Below are positions 22,961 to 35,362 of a DNA stretch of 64,000 nucleotides, piece after piece. The stretch's first letter is position 1; every line of letters starts with the position of its first letter. This stretch comes from Anadara kagoshimensis (lineage: Eukaryota; Mollusca; Bivalvia; Arcoida; Arcidae), in assembly GCA_021292105.1 (NCBI GenBank), contig CM037866.1, forward strand, positions 6,408,163 to 6,472,162, in the 5' to 3' direction. Made by a program: the position numbers and the translations under genes. A model generated the notes under the pieces. That model made no database searches and was not told where the DNA came from. It was given only the letters and a program-made list of their open reading frames with translations.

Positions 22961-24800
22961 AAAACACAAGAAATACTCATTTTAAAAGCATTAAAAAGTT
23001 GAAAAATGCAGATAAATGAATAGGGTATATTGTGCGACGTACAGACACAAACAAAAAATTAAAAAGCTACAAGACCAAGACGCAAATAACACTAACGTAA
23101 CATCACAAAATACAAGTGGGGCTACTTCAACAGTGTGAAGATATTTCAAGTTCAACAGAAATCCCCATCTCATTTCCCGGTTTTTGTTACAAGGTCAAAA
23201 AGCACTAAACTCGTGGTACAATAACCATTTCAGTTACGATCAAAACAGCGCCTTAGAAAGTCGAAAGCATTGAGAAAAGCGTCAGTGTTCTACAAAACAA
23301 GCTCAAGTTTCAAGAATGGTCTATTAGAAAATGGCAGAAACATTTTGAACGACTAAAAAAACAAAACTGCAGCCAAAAGCTTTGGCAGATATTGAGGGAA
23401 ATCTAACTCCAAAGTCCAAAACAAATTCTAAATTAAGGAAAGCTGATGTTTGTCCCCGTTCGTTGCCAAAATCGATAGTTAGAAAACTACAATTAAGTAA
23501 TTGTTTATTTGACAAAATAAAAACTGCCAGTGCTAAAAATCCAACAGAAAAAAAGAGCATGATTAAAGCCGTTATATCGGGAAGAATTATAAAAAAGTAC
23601 CGTTATATGTGTTTATTAAGCAAAACCACGGGTATAAGACGAGATAATAAGAAACACGCAGAGTCTTTAAAACTTATGAAAATAACAAAAAGGCGTTGCC
23701 AACCATCTATAAAAACAAAACTTTTAATGCATGTATCTCGGATTTTTAAAGGGATGATGTAAGCCGATGTATGATTGGTAAGAAAGATGTCACAAAAGTA
23801 GAGGGAGAGAAGAGACAAACACAAATTTTAAATGACTACCTCTCAAACTTATACGAAAATATATGTGCCGAAGAACCTACCATCAAAGTTGCCTTCTCGA
23901 CCTTTTGCAAGCTACTGCCCATTCATATCAAACTTACATCCCTACTGTAATACCTGTCTCTGTACAATCCACCAGAATATGACATTAAAATTAAAATAGT
24001 TACGTTCACATGGAATAAATATTTCGCCAAACCCAGAAGTGGTGAAAAAACAGCCACGTTTGAAGAAATGAATGATACGTTTACACTAATTTTTGAAGGC
24101 GACGTTGAATTTTAGGAATAGGGAATTGTAAAACTTGATGGCAAGAAAAAAATTAGAATTGTAAAAGTAGTAAAAGTAGCCGCCGAGTTTTAAACATGCT
24201 GAAACAGTATGAACGTCGAATGTGTCAATACTCAATACAAGGCACTTAATGGTTTGAACGACAACCTCCCTGTCGGGCATGTTATAGTCCAGATGGATTT
24301 TGAGGAGAATTTTACGTGTAAAACAATCGATGAAATTCAATCTGCATATATTGGAATGCCACGTCAGTTACCATTCACAATGTTGTCGTGCATGCAAAGT
24401 CAGAAAATGGAAACCTGGATCACAAAAATCTAGCATTTATCTCTGACGTAAACAACCATAATTCCAATGCGGTTCTGGCTATAATCCAACAACTGGTTCC
24501 TCAACTTAAAAACGCATTTCGAATTCCTAGAACAACTTACCTTCACTACTGGGCTGATAGCCCCTCATTGCAATACTGTATCAGGTACATGTTTGACATT
24601 CTAAGTCGTCATAAGGAGCTTTTTGGAGTAGATACGATGTGGAAATATTTTGGGTGTGGTCATGGTAAAGGGTCGTGCGATGGAATAGGGATACGTGCAA
24701 AAAGCGGGCAGCTGAAGCCATAAAACAAGGCAAAGCGATAATTCAGTACGGTAAAAAATTTTATTATACCTCATTAGAAAAATACGATACTATCTGTAAT

Positions 24801-25060
24801 TTGATTGGATCGTTAGATCATGTGATCAGGGTGGAGAAAAACATCGTGTTTCCCTCTAAAAACATCATATCCCACCTATTCGGAACACACCATGACGTCA
24901 TCGATGGAGAATCGGTCACAACGTGATAGCGTTTGCCTCCGATGAGTTCCGATGGGGAAAAAAGCAATGAATCGGAGAAGGACTGATGTGTTCAGACTCT
25001 ATTTTGAAATATTTTCTTTCTTTATTTCTTTTTTATTACCATGGTTATCTTTAGGTATAG
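24801..25060 (+). repeat. Block shared with 56545-56850
   Basis: TTGATTGGATCGTTAGATCA through GTTTGCCTCCGATGAGTTC to TTACCATGGTTA recurs at 56557-56815. The copies share flanking TTTTATTATA and CCTCATT, so this may be either an insertion or a deleted second copy of the transposase-like gene's own sequence. Confidence 0.65.
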
Positions 25061-25178
25061 CCTTTTTGTGAGGGAGATATGAACACATGTTTACCTAAAA
25101 CAAGTCACATTTCCCTCGGCCTTCGCCCTCAGGAAATATGACTTTTGAACAATTATCATATCTCCCTCACAAAAAGGC
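25060..25178. mobile_element. 119-bp hairpin MITE inside the transposase-like pseudogene
   Basis: Ends are a perfect inverted repeat, GCCTTTTTGTGAGGGAGATAT against its complement at 25158-25178. A nested hairpin, CACATTTCCCTCGG/CCCTCAGGAAATATG, occupies the centre. Confidence 0.75.
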
Positions 25179-25799
25179 AATAAATGTATATTATCAGTGG
25201 GAATATAAGAGCGAAAATCTATCGCTGCTTACTTTTATTCACAGGAAGACTATAACTCTGCTTCCTATTAGAATCTGCTTCTCGCACGGTAACTGTCACG
25301 ATGAAAAACATGCTGTTATTTCGACCGAATATGGAAAAATAAAAATTCGGAATGTGTCCTGTTACTGTAGAGAATGTTTAGAAGGCACACTTTGCGAAGG
25401 TTGGGTCGAACACACAGTAAGAAACATGCCAAAAGAAGCAGAAAAAGTATCTCTGATGCGGCGGTACCAGTTGTAACGGAGAATAATACCCCTAATCCCA
25501 CATTTGAAAGTACTCCTGTTGTACTGGACGTATTACCTTCAGGTGATGATAGAGCACCCCGCTGTCTATGATAGATGCTGGTATATTGGGAAGGTTAAGG
25601 AAATATAGGATGGCACTAACAAAGTATTTATTTCATTTATGACCAAGCACGTAGGCAAACACCAGATAAGCTTCAGTTGACCAAGCAGACCAGAAGTAGA
25701 GGAAATACTAGTGATACCGAGTGATGTTTTGTGCCTGGTAGAGCCACCTTTTCCTACTGGTCGTTCGAAAAGAGTCTCTCTGACACTGAATAGCAAATA

Positions 25800-28254
25800 G
25801 TAAATTCTGAATAGGAGTGTTGGTCGAAAAAATGAAAATGTTTAGATACGTTACACTGTGCTATAAAGAGCAAAATTTTGTTTAAATGCTGTTTGGTTTA
25901 ATTTTTTTAAACAACGTTGTTTTAGACGTTTGTTGATGTTTTGTTATCGTTCTTTGAGTTTGAATGATGTAAGGGACCACACACTAGGTAATTTTAATGG
26001 ATTATATATACGTTCAAATAAAATATGTAATATGTTTTCCGATTAAGTGAATATGAAAGCAAATGCGGTTCGGAATGAACAAATTGTTTTAAACAACGTA
26101 TTGACTTGGTTGAGGTCATTCTTTTGTTATTTGTAATTTTGACGAAATCGGCAACATATACGTTACAATAGACTGACAGTTATTGAGTTGAGAAAAAGAG
26201 ATATATTGCTATTTATATCGCTGATAAAAGTGATATGATATGTGTATGAACATTATTTGACAAAAAATTGCTTTCATTGAAGAAAACTTATGAATATTGT
26301 TTCAGATTTAGAAGTTCTTAAATAAAATAATGATTTTTATATGTATACGCATTTATAATATTTTTCATCAAAAGAAAACATATCGGTGATATAGTTTTAT
26401 ATATAGCACTACTAGTATATATGACTGTTATTCAAAATAGGGGATTCTGGATTATTCTGTGCAGTCATCTTGTGTGAAAACGGAACATTTTTTTAAAAAG
26501 TGCCAAGTCACGTATCTGGTAGGCTTAAAAAAATGTGCTATGTGCATTGGCACTTGATCAGGGAAAATTGATGAGTCACTTTATACAATTTAGGACGGTT
26601 TCCTGAAAAGTACAAAGAAAAAAGTCTCTTTAATCATGAAAAAGAAACATGCAAATGGTTGACAGAATTTAAGTTCAAAATCAAAGTAAAAACAAACTCA
26701 GTTATGCCGGTGAAAACTTGGAAAATCCGTTCTACCGCTGTATTTCCACAAGGGAGGTAGGACCAGTTGTCATCGGTATGCCTCAGTTTGCCCGTTTTTA
26801 AATTTTTTACTCTGGATAAGTATGTTTGGTTTTTAATTTGATGATCATTGGCACTTTTCCTGTTGATGGTTAGAGAGAATTTCCCTACTCTTTGTAAAAT
26901 TAAGGATTGGTATTTTAGAAACAGAATCAATTCACTCAATAATTTTGTTGCCGCGAGTGCGTACTCAAACGAAATATACGTTAATAAGAAACACACCAAT
27001 TGTTCATAATCGCGGGTTGAATACATGTGCATTTAAAAATAATAATTAAGAATTCGTTACCTAACATTTGCTAATGTAACTTTGACCTCAATTGATTTAT
27101 TGCCTAAGCACCTTGGTTGATTTTCATTGTTTAAGGGTATGGTTAATTTTGCAGTGAAATGGCAATCAAAGATAGTCAATTCCATTTGAATGTTGTTGCT
27201 AAACTCGTTATGTGTTTTAAGAATTAATTACTATAATCCCGCTTTGATACATGTTCATCCATTTGTTCAAAATACCAGACAAATTTTTGAGCTCAGCTAT
27301 CAGGTGCATATTTTCACTTTGGAATTTGTTTTGGGGCGTGGTTAATGTTGGAATGATCAACAAGGAAGAATATTGAATATTTCGATTGTTATTTTATTGG
27401 TTAAAAATAGATACATATACAGTATTATAATATTGGTTCGAACGTACAAGTTGCTTTTATACACACAAAAACATACAATACTCAGACAAAAAACGTCTAC
27501 ATTGTAATGGGTTGAACTGAATGTACACACATTGTTAAAAATTAACCAATTAGCATCAAACATATTCCATAATGATCTTCCGGATCATTAAATAAAATAC
27601 GGGCTACATTTTTTACAACTATTCACTTTTTCGTCAAAGGGAGATAAGTAAATTTCGAACATTAAGTGATATATTTTAGAATAATAAAGTCTATTGTTTT
27701 GAATTTACCTCTAATACGTGGAAGATATTTATCTTTTTAATTCTTAATAGATTTGTCATAAGGCATTGTAGTTTCATGGAAATATTGGGTTGATTGTAAC
27801 TTTTTTCTTTTAAAACACGATACTTCAAAGTTTATACGCAGTGAATATATCAAACGATATTTAATCAAATGAAGTGCCTGTCCCTTAACAGCAGATTATT
27901 TGTAACCGTTTAAATAAGACACCATCTTGCCTTTCATCAAATTACCAAAATCAGAGGTTCTCCCATACATCGCAGAAATTTACAGAAAATTTTATTTATG
28001 GGGTCGCAATTATCGCAGTTAAAGAAAATGCATTGCCTCAAACAATCTGGTATAAAGGGGAAACCACTGTGTTATAGGTAATACCATTAAGTGTTATAAA
28101 AGATAAATATCCATCGCATATTTATTATGAATTTTAATAGATATACTTAATTATATAAGGCTTTCAACAACATTATTCTCGTTTGTAAGAGATTCTATAT
28201 TGAATGTATTATTCAGCAATTTGAATTAGATAGTATTTTGAAAAGCCCTGCGTA
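25800..28254. other. Intergenic with one unexplained minus-strand frame
   Basis: No domain, splice-linked exon or bounded repeat was recognised. The only long frame is 27032-26634, listed separately. Confidence 0.4.
26634..27032 (-). CDS. Unrecognised 132-codon open frame
   Basis: The frame runs from ATG-like context to stop and encodes a mostly hydrophobic N half (YALAATKLLSELILFLKYQS) and a polar middle (LKTGKLRHTDDNWSYLPCG). It has no motif I recognise, no signal peptide and no clear splice context. It is longer than most chance frames here, but shorter than the 208-codon tail exon. It could be a chance frame or a piece of an old element. Confidence 0.15.
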   Translation of the reverse strand: MHMYSTRDYEQLVCFLLTYISFEYALAATKLLSELILFLKYQSLILQRVGKFSLTINRKSANDHQIKNQTYLSRVKNLKTGKLRHTDDNWSYLPCGNTAVERIFQVFTGITEFVFTLILNLNSVNHLHVSFS

Positions 28255-28575
28255 TACTTGAACTAATTTTACCAAAGATGAAGTTTTTTTCAAACCGTTC
28301 TCGAGTCTTTCGGTATCAATCTTAATGAGGAAGATATTGATATCATCTAATACAAAATCATTATCGGTAGCCCGAACATAAATTTTGAAAATCCTCAAAA
28401 ATAGGCTTAAGTCTTATTAAGAAAAAGTATGTTCTACATTTGAAAACCAAATGTGGATTCTAAAAATTTCTAAAGAATTACTTGAACATCTTGCTTCTTA
28501 TACTTTATCTCATGTAAAAAGTATAAAAACATTTGATTTGTCTACACTATATACCACTATCCCTCAATCTTTTTT
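28255..28575 (+). mobile_element. Reverse transcriptase N-terminal fragment
   Basis: Two stretches read TNFTKDEVFFKPFSS and QMWILKISKELLEHLASYT followed by KTFDLSTLYTTIP. The latter fits the RT motif written DFSTLYTTIP in Penelope-like elements and relatives. The piece joining them is missing and frames are shifted. The C-terminal part of the same type of RT is 3 kb further on at 31512. Confidence 0.65.
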
Positions 28576-28864
28576 ATAATGTTTATTGGCATATAGAGGT
28601 ATATAATGATAAATTTTATAATTTTACATATATAATACATGTATAAATACATATCAATAGACAGCAACAACGGTTATACACCGTGATCATTTTCAATAAT
28701 AACAGTACGTAAGACAGTTATACATCGTGAATGTCCAAGTTTAGTAGTTATACCTGTTAAAGGCTAATCATGCGTGTATAAAGAGACACGTGTAACTTAA
28801 ATGGAATATTTATTGGAAGTGTTCAAAAGTAAGTACTTTATGTAATTTGATATATAATATACAA

Positions 28865-28998
28865 TTATGGACTTTTTAGTGGTTGTATATGGTGTGATAT
28901 TCACCGGAAAAATAAATATTGATCGAGGCGACAGCCGAGGTCAATATTTATTTTTCCGGTGAATATCACACCATATACAACCACTAAAAAGTCCATAA
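28865..28998. mobile_element. Perfect palindrome, 58-bp arms, 18-bp loop
   Basis: Arms 28865-28922 and 28941-28998 are exact reverse complements around a GC-rich loop (TCGAGGCGACAGCCGAGG). The motif GGTATTCACCGGAAAA recurs at 29351, near a probable far end of the same element (about 29455, TTAATTATATAATAA). Confidence 0.95.
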
Positions 28999-29779
28999 CT
29001 GTTTTATTATATAATTTAGCCACTGTGGCACTTCGGTTGACAATGTTTACTCAAATCTGTGACCAGGCAATCTAACTATTTTACCGATGTTAGATTTCCA
29101 TGCCCACCTGGTTGATCACACTAAAATCATCCCGCATAAGTTAGATCAATCTGACCTTTTAAGTCTGATTCTATGAAAAAATAAATGGCATTCAGGATGA
29201 GACACAATTAATTACACACTACATTGTAAATTGATAATGCCATAACGTCAACGTTCTATGAAAAAAATAAAAAGACAATCACTTGACTGATGACGTTCTA
29301 ATCATTTTACGGAGAACGTCAACAAAAATCGATGACGTACACCGAATTTGGTATTCACCGGAAAATCCGTGGTATATGATGTGAGATCCAATGGTCACGT
29401 GTTACCGTTTTAGCCAATCATAAAGACGGAATTTATTAATTATATAATAATATTTAATATTGACAAAATTGATACTTTTACTATATGTATATCTACATGT
29501 ATATGGATATAGTTGTGTATATATAGCATATATGTACGGTGCATATAATATATAACTACTAAACGTGGACATTGCGGATGTTATTATATAAGCTAATATG
29601 ATTCACAACATTTGTATTTTAGATTATTCAAATAAATCAATTTCCCAGTTTTCTGTTAAAATATCTATTTTGTTTTACCTATATATATCATTTTACGCAC
29701 TGAAAGTTTTGAAGGATAATATTTTGCATCATAACAAAGTTTAATTTTCTATTTTTAACTCTACATGTGTATATGTGGT

Positions 29780-30720
29780 ATCTCAGCAGCAATAATAAAA
29801 ATTGACTGGCTTACATTTTTCACTAAAGTTAAAAAGGCCAAATAAAACCGTGTTTGCACTAAGGTCAATTGATTTTTTCATTTTTATGGAAACCCAGTTT
29901 TGTATTCTATCCCAGAAATGGTGAACCGTCTGACACTCCCAGAACAAGTGTATTATTATTTCTTCCGCGTTATTACAAAAAGTGAATTTATCATTATTTT
30001 AACCCCAATTTTCTTTAAATATCGATTTGTTGCCAAAATGTTGTGATTAATTCTAAACTGAAACCATAACAACTTGTTATTTTAGTAGTATAAAAGGGAA
30101 TAGAGTATTAATAATGCCAATGTGTATCTAAATTGTTAAATATTTTTAGCAACTTAGCTTGACTCTTGGGTTTTGTTGTATTCTGAGTCAAAACAGTATA
30201 CATATCTTTACAACCTTTTAATGATTTTAGCAAAATTCTTATATGTCACGGAATAAATGGGTACTGTATAACATGAGGTCTGAGTTTGATATCAAGGTTT
30301 GACAAATATTCTTTAATTGCATTTATTACCCCGAAAATTCTAAAGTATTTGTTTTTACAGTAAATGTTTGAATAAATTGATCATATGTTATAAATCCATT
30401 CTCAGTCAAACGATCCTTAATAAATAAAATACCCTTACATTGCCAATGTTTATAATTTATTTCTTTCCCTCCAACTTTTATCAAGTGATTGTTCCAAATG
30501 CACGACGTTTGGAAATATTTCATGTGTTGCAGTTATGGACATTTTGTAAGTTTGCAAAGTAACATAGAACATGCTTCCAAAATTTGTTACTTATGTTTTT
30601 ATATGTTAATACAGGTTGTTTTGCCTTGTGTGTATTTACTTTTCGGATTTTTAACAATAGTGTAAAATATTGTTCTATATTTACATTTATGGTGTTTGAT
30701 TGTATTAAACTCTGTTTTAG
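29780..30720 (-). mobile_element. L1-type LINE C-terminal fragment
   Basis: Read on the minus strand, the segment gives YFQTSCIWNNHLIKVGGK, KGILFIKDRLTENGFITYD and KTNTLEFSG, then LQWFQFRINHNILATNRYL, KIGVKNNDKFTFCNNAEE and HLFWECQTVHHFWDRIQNW. This order, ending with the CxxC...HLFxxC knuckle after the RT domain, is characteristic of L1-like non-LTR retrotransposons. Stops and frameshifts are present, and the RT core, endonuclease and ORF1 are absent, so it is a dead fragment. Confidence 0.8.
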
Positions 30721-31511
30721 ACCAAATGAAGTTATAGGACTATAATTACATTTGCTAATGTGACGTCACTCATTTCTTGCTGACACCTATGCCCGTGACG
30801 TCATTGATAGGCTGTTCCAGGAATTGAAATTGCATGTCGTACACGACAGTGTTTTACATTTATTTCAGGATTCAAAAACAAAAATAAGATTTTCAAAAAA
30901 TCTGAAATATAAATATAACCATTGAACTGTCTAGAGAAAGAAGGAGTGAAGAGATTTCAAACCACAGGAGAGAAAGTTAAATAAACAATTTCATTATGTA
31001 ACAATTAATAAAATTCTTAACAAAAGAGAGAGAAAGAGAGTATTGGACATTAATGTGTTGCTTTATGCCAATAAATACTATAATCATATAATATATTTAC
31101 CTGTGGAAATCCCTTATTTTGTTTGATATGTTTCTAGAGAAAACTTTTTTTCCCACATACCGGTCATCCGAACAACGGGATATATTTATATATTTGAAAT
31201 CTGATTAATTTTGTTAATTTTAAATATATTTATAAATTTGATGTGTCATTCTGAAGATGTCTCTAAGCATATTACATCTATATTCTTATTTTGTCGATAT
31301 TTCTTATTTGTAATTACTTTGCGTCTCGGTACCTGAACCCACCTTACCACAAATCCGTGTATAGAAAACGCATATGTTATGATACTTAGGTTTTGTGATA
31401 TATATATATATGTATGGCTTATATTTTGACTGCTAACAAGCCAGGTTTATAGATAGAGGTGCTATAAGCCACCTATAAGCTCCTATAAGATTGGCTTATA
31501 GATAGCATTTC

Positions 31512-32165
31512 ATCCTGTGAACTCAACATACAGATATATAGCTGACGTTCCGTCTCTTAATCCTACATTTGGAGACTGTGAATGTCATATACCCTAGTGA
31601 GCTTGAAATAAAAGACACGACTGATTTATCAAGTTCTGCTTCATATTTAGACTTATACCTGATTTATGATGCCCACATAAGGCTACATTTGAAATTTTAT
31701 GGCAAACGTTATGGTCAACTTTCCTCTTCTATGCAGCAATATACCTGCTCATGTTGTATTTGTTTCGCAATAATTACGCTACGGTAGAGATTGTTCCCAC
31801 TGCAGGCTGCTTGCAAATAAATTGTTGACTCATGGATATTGCCAGCCTAGGCTTATCAACGCCCTCAAAAAGTTTTATGCCCGTCATCACAGTATTGTTG
31901 ATAAGTTCGATGTCTCTGTGTCCAGAATTGCCCTGATTATATTTGACGTCCCATAGTTTCATATACCTTTCACACAATTTTGATTATACACGTGGCGGGT
32001 GTAGCTAGCTAAACATGAGGTGCTTACTATTCAGGAGCACCAGACCTCACTTCCCTGGTGGAAGTTCACGTGTTTAACTTAAGTTGTCAGTTCCAATGTT
32101 TAACTTTGCTTCTGGATTGTGATTCGGATATGGATTAGTATGTTTCTTTTTGATTTTAAATTTAA
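31512..32165 (+). mobile_element. Reverse transcriptase C-terminal part plus 3' UTR (copy D, longest)
   Basis: Begins in the catalytic region: TYRYIADVPSLN, where active relatives have YIDDV, so one catalytic aspartate is replaced. Then comes YPSELEIKDTTDLSSSASYL, YGKR, VNFPLLCSNIPA (frame-shifted) and LANKLLTHGYCQPRLINALK with KKFYARHHSIVDKFDVSVS up to a TAG at about 31953. The 3' UTR continues to TGTTTCTTTTTGATTT at about 32155. Motif order and the DFSTLYTTIP box upstream are Penelope-like; I see no GIY-YIG nuclease. The copy is inactive, with frameshifts and an in-frame TAA after VSQ. Confidence 0.8.
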
Positions 32166-33186
32166 AAAATGTTATGAAATTTTGGTTCATTCTGGATTTG
32201 ATAAATGACTTGTGCATTTTAAATTAATACATAATACATTTAATTAAATTAACAAAACAATTATTAAGAATATCAAATTAAAATAAAACACATATATATA
32301 TATATATATATATGGCGATAAATGTTCTAGTACAGTACTGTACACCTAATTGCAAAATGTTCTCATGTCCAAAAACTGTTTCTACACATGCACACATCAC
32401 ATGTCCATGTCATCAAATTGTACTGTTTATACTGTTCAACACATGACACATGCCGGCTACTGTAGAGGCATAAATCACAACGGTATAAAGATCACTTCGA
32501 CACAACGACAAAAACAGTACTTATTAACATCAACACTAGAAACATCCGAAAATGCATTTAAATACCTTCTGGCTATTCATTGTGTGTAACAATTACTTGT
32601 TCAATAAATGTACGCATAATGTTCATACATTGACACTTATTATAATTTTAAAACCCTGTATTATCCCTAACTGGTCATCTACAATTACAAATACATCAAT
32701 TCTGGAAATTTGGAAAATACCATTAAACTCAAAATTGTGTAATAAACATCAATTTGCATAAAATTATTCCAACAATAAGCACATGTAGAAAACCCCTTTT
32801 ACAAGTATCTAACTGGTTGTGACTTTAGATAGTTATTGTCATTATAATAATAAAATTGTTACATAATAATTATTTTAAATTTTCACTGGTAATTGTATTT
32901 ACTCGTAGTTTCATCCATTAATATAAATATTCATAAAATAATAAAAACAAAAATACCATCAAATTAATCATAACAATAATTATAAAAAATTATAAAACTT
33001 ATTGCTGTCAGTCAATGCAAATATCAACACCAAGTTTCTCCACACAGGAATTAAAGTAAGACCATACAGATGTAAAATGTCTCAACCACACAGGTCCAAA
33101 ATACTTTCACTACACAGGTGTAAATAATGTAATCACAAAGGTTTAAGTCTTAACCACACACTCACAGGTTTAAATTTTTAAACACA
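32166..33186. other. AT-rich intergenic DNA
   Basis: No exon recognised. It contains a short (AT)n run at 32293-32313 and several loosely repeated ACCACACAGGT words at 33090-33175. Confidence 0.5.
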
Positions 33187-33187
33187 C

Positions 33188-33246
<59 letters not shown>

Positions 33247-33263
33247 CTATATATATATATATA
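33187..33263. repeat. (TA)n microsatellite
   Basis: Two adjacent long TA runs. Confidence 0.95.
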
Positions 33264-33294
33264 TTATTTTAGAGTCATACAGGCAAACTTATTA

Positions 33295-34120
33295 CAGTAT
33301 AACATGTGTATATAGAAAACCCAGGGGACTAAGCAAATGTGGACTTAATAGACAGATGGACTTTATATAGAGGGTCACTTTATGAACGCGTAAACGTGTA
33401 TTGTGGGTACTGGTATACAAAAAAATGAAAATTATACCTATTAAAATACCTTTTTGTTTAATTTTGTTAAAAATTATTTTTATGATATTTAAAAAATTAT
33501 TGATTATTATTTATAGAAGATATTTGAAAAGTTCATTATAATCTTAATGGGCTGTACATCTGATTACATGGTAACAGTTTATCTATCAGTATACACCTGG
33601 CTAATCTCTTTGTTTTCTTAGGAAGCAGGGTGTCACTAATTAAAACAATAGGTATAAAAACACTGCCTAAATAACAGACTGTTTCTAACTGCTGATCTAA
33701 TGGCTTCAGTCATTGAGATGAATATAAGGACTTTATGTTTTTCCCCTCAGATTTTACTTACAATGCCTCATATATACTCTTTGCAACAAAAATTTGTAAA
33801 ACTAATACAATAATGGAAGATTTAAAATAATTTTATTTCTAATCTTCAAGCATTAAGAATATAATAATTTGGTTAAAAAATTACATGAAATTAGACTAAA
33901 ATCATAATATGAAAAATAACTTTTAAAAAAAGTTGATTTAAATAGTGGACTTTATAGACAGATTGAGAAATTATTTGGGACTAAAAAGGGTGGACTCTAT
34001 TCACATTAGACAGGTGGACTTTACAAACAGGGTCATTATATAGTAAAATCCATTGGGGATACTTGTTGCTATAGACAGGTGGTCTTTATACAGAGGTGGA
34101 CTGTTTAGCAGCATATACTG
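33295..34120. mobile_element. Putative TA-flanked non-autonomous element
   Basis: Short mirrored ends CAGTATA...TATACTG, each flanked by TA, as in Tc1-mariner relatives. Near the ends lie repeated words such as TAGACAGGTGGACTTTA and AGAGGTGGACT. No coding frame. The short termini make the boundaries uncertain. Confidence 0.45.
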
Positions 34121-34124
34121 TAAT

Positions 34125-35362
34125 TAAAAATTTCAGACCATTCTTTCTTAAAAATGACCATCCATACATAACCTTCTCATAACATGGTCTGCCACCAACT
34201 CTCGACCCACAGCATGGACAGGTAAAAATTGACCGTATAAGGTATTTAATTTGCATAAAGTCTTACACAACAATGACAAGATGGCAGTATAATTACACCT
34301 TTTTCTTTACTACATTTTTTGTTTCTATGTCACCAGAATTGTTTAAATTCATACAAAACAATATATAGTCTTCACTGAATTTAATACGCTTATAGATTTT
34401 TTAAATGAAACAACAATTTTGAACTTTTAAGGATCTACATGTAATAAGTTAAAATTTTATCACTCGTCTTGTTTATTTATTTAAAATAAAGGTTATGAAC
34501 GCAAAGCAATATTTTGTTTAACTTCTTACTCATCCTTCTTATAAATTTGACCATGATTTAATGTGGAAAAGAGAATATTTGCAAACTCGACCACTAAATG
34601 AAAAAAAGGAGTTAATGTGAAAAAATAGTATTTAACTTTAAATGTTTACATTACAAATGCATTGCCTTATTTGAATCTCTTTGGAACCATTGCGTTAATT
34701 TTTCGATGACAGCAGTGTGTCACGCGCTCTGTGTAAAGCGATACGTCAGTTAATATCTTCAGCCAATCCGCTTTCGATTTACAGCGGAGGAATACATACC
34801 ACCAAGGAACTACTTATTTATTCATAATTTCCTGCGGGTTCATTCATAAATCTATCCGGCGACTGCGGGGACGCTCTTTACGAGTGGTAACAAACATAGA
34901 AATTTGTCATACTGCACCAATTTTAAAAATGATTTGAAAATAAAAAAGAATAATAAAAACCAATATTTGTTATCTTTTTTTATCAAAATAATTTTTTAAT
35001 GATTTATGACCATTTCCCATGGCCTATATAAAGATACGAAGTAAAAAAATTAGTGAGTCAGAGGACAACACATTTAAATTATGAACAACTGTTTGTTTTT
35101 CGACCAAATAATTATATTCATAGTAATATCTTACCAAACAGATTATTGTTTAGTGAAAAAAGTAGAAATAGAATTTAATTTTCAAAAGTGTTTTACGGAA
35201 CTATATTTTACGATCGCTAAGCAACGAGACAAATCAACATGGCTGTTCTCTTTATATGGTTCTACAATAAGAGTTATCTCGCTTTAAGTGTTCCAACCAC
35301 ATTAATACACCGACTTTTGGAAAATTAATAATACTTTTTTGTGGGTAAAAATAATGTAAACA
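34125..35362. other. Intergenic, nothing recognised
   Basis: A 68-codon frame at 35081-35287 has no recognisable features. GC rises locally around 34690-34880 without a visible gene. Confidence 0.45.

Larger units (their letters stand above)
23200..25800 (+). pseudogene. Decayed transposase-like gene of an uncharacterised invertebrate family
   Basis: Successive frames give the parts of one large protein in order: a basic N terminus (KSKTNSKLRKADV, 23382 on), GKKDVTKVEGEK then ILNDYLSNLYE, a CLCTIHQNMTLKLK motif (about 23960), GHVIVQMDFEENFTCKT and DEIQSAY (24275-24355), LAFISDV..., YWADSPSLQY, WKYFGCGHGKGSCDGIG (24640-24690), a Cys cluster CYCRECLEGTLCEGW (25355 on) and a C terminus AVYDRCWYIGKV...LVEPPFPTGRSKR (25560-25780). 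I know this order from many unnamed animal proteins. The spaced acidic motifs (QMDFEEN, ADSPS, HGKG) look like an RNase H-fold transposase core, which is my inference. At least three frameshifts, stops (for example after 23760 and near 24115) and a hairpin insertion at 25060-25178 break it. Confidence 0.7.
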
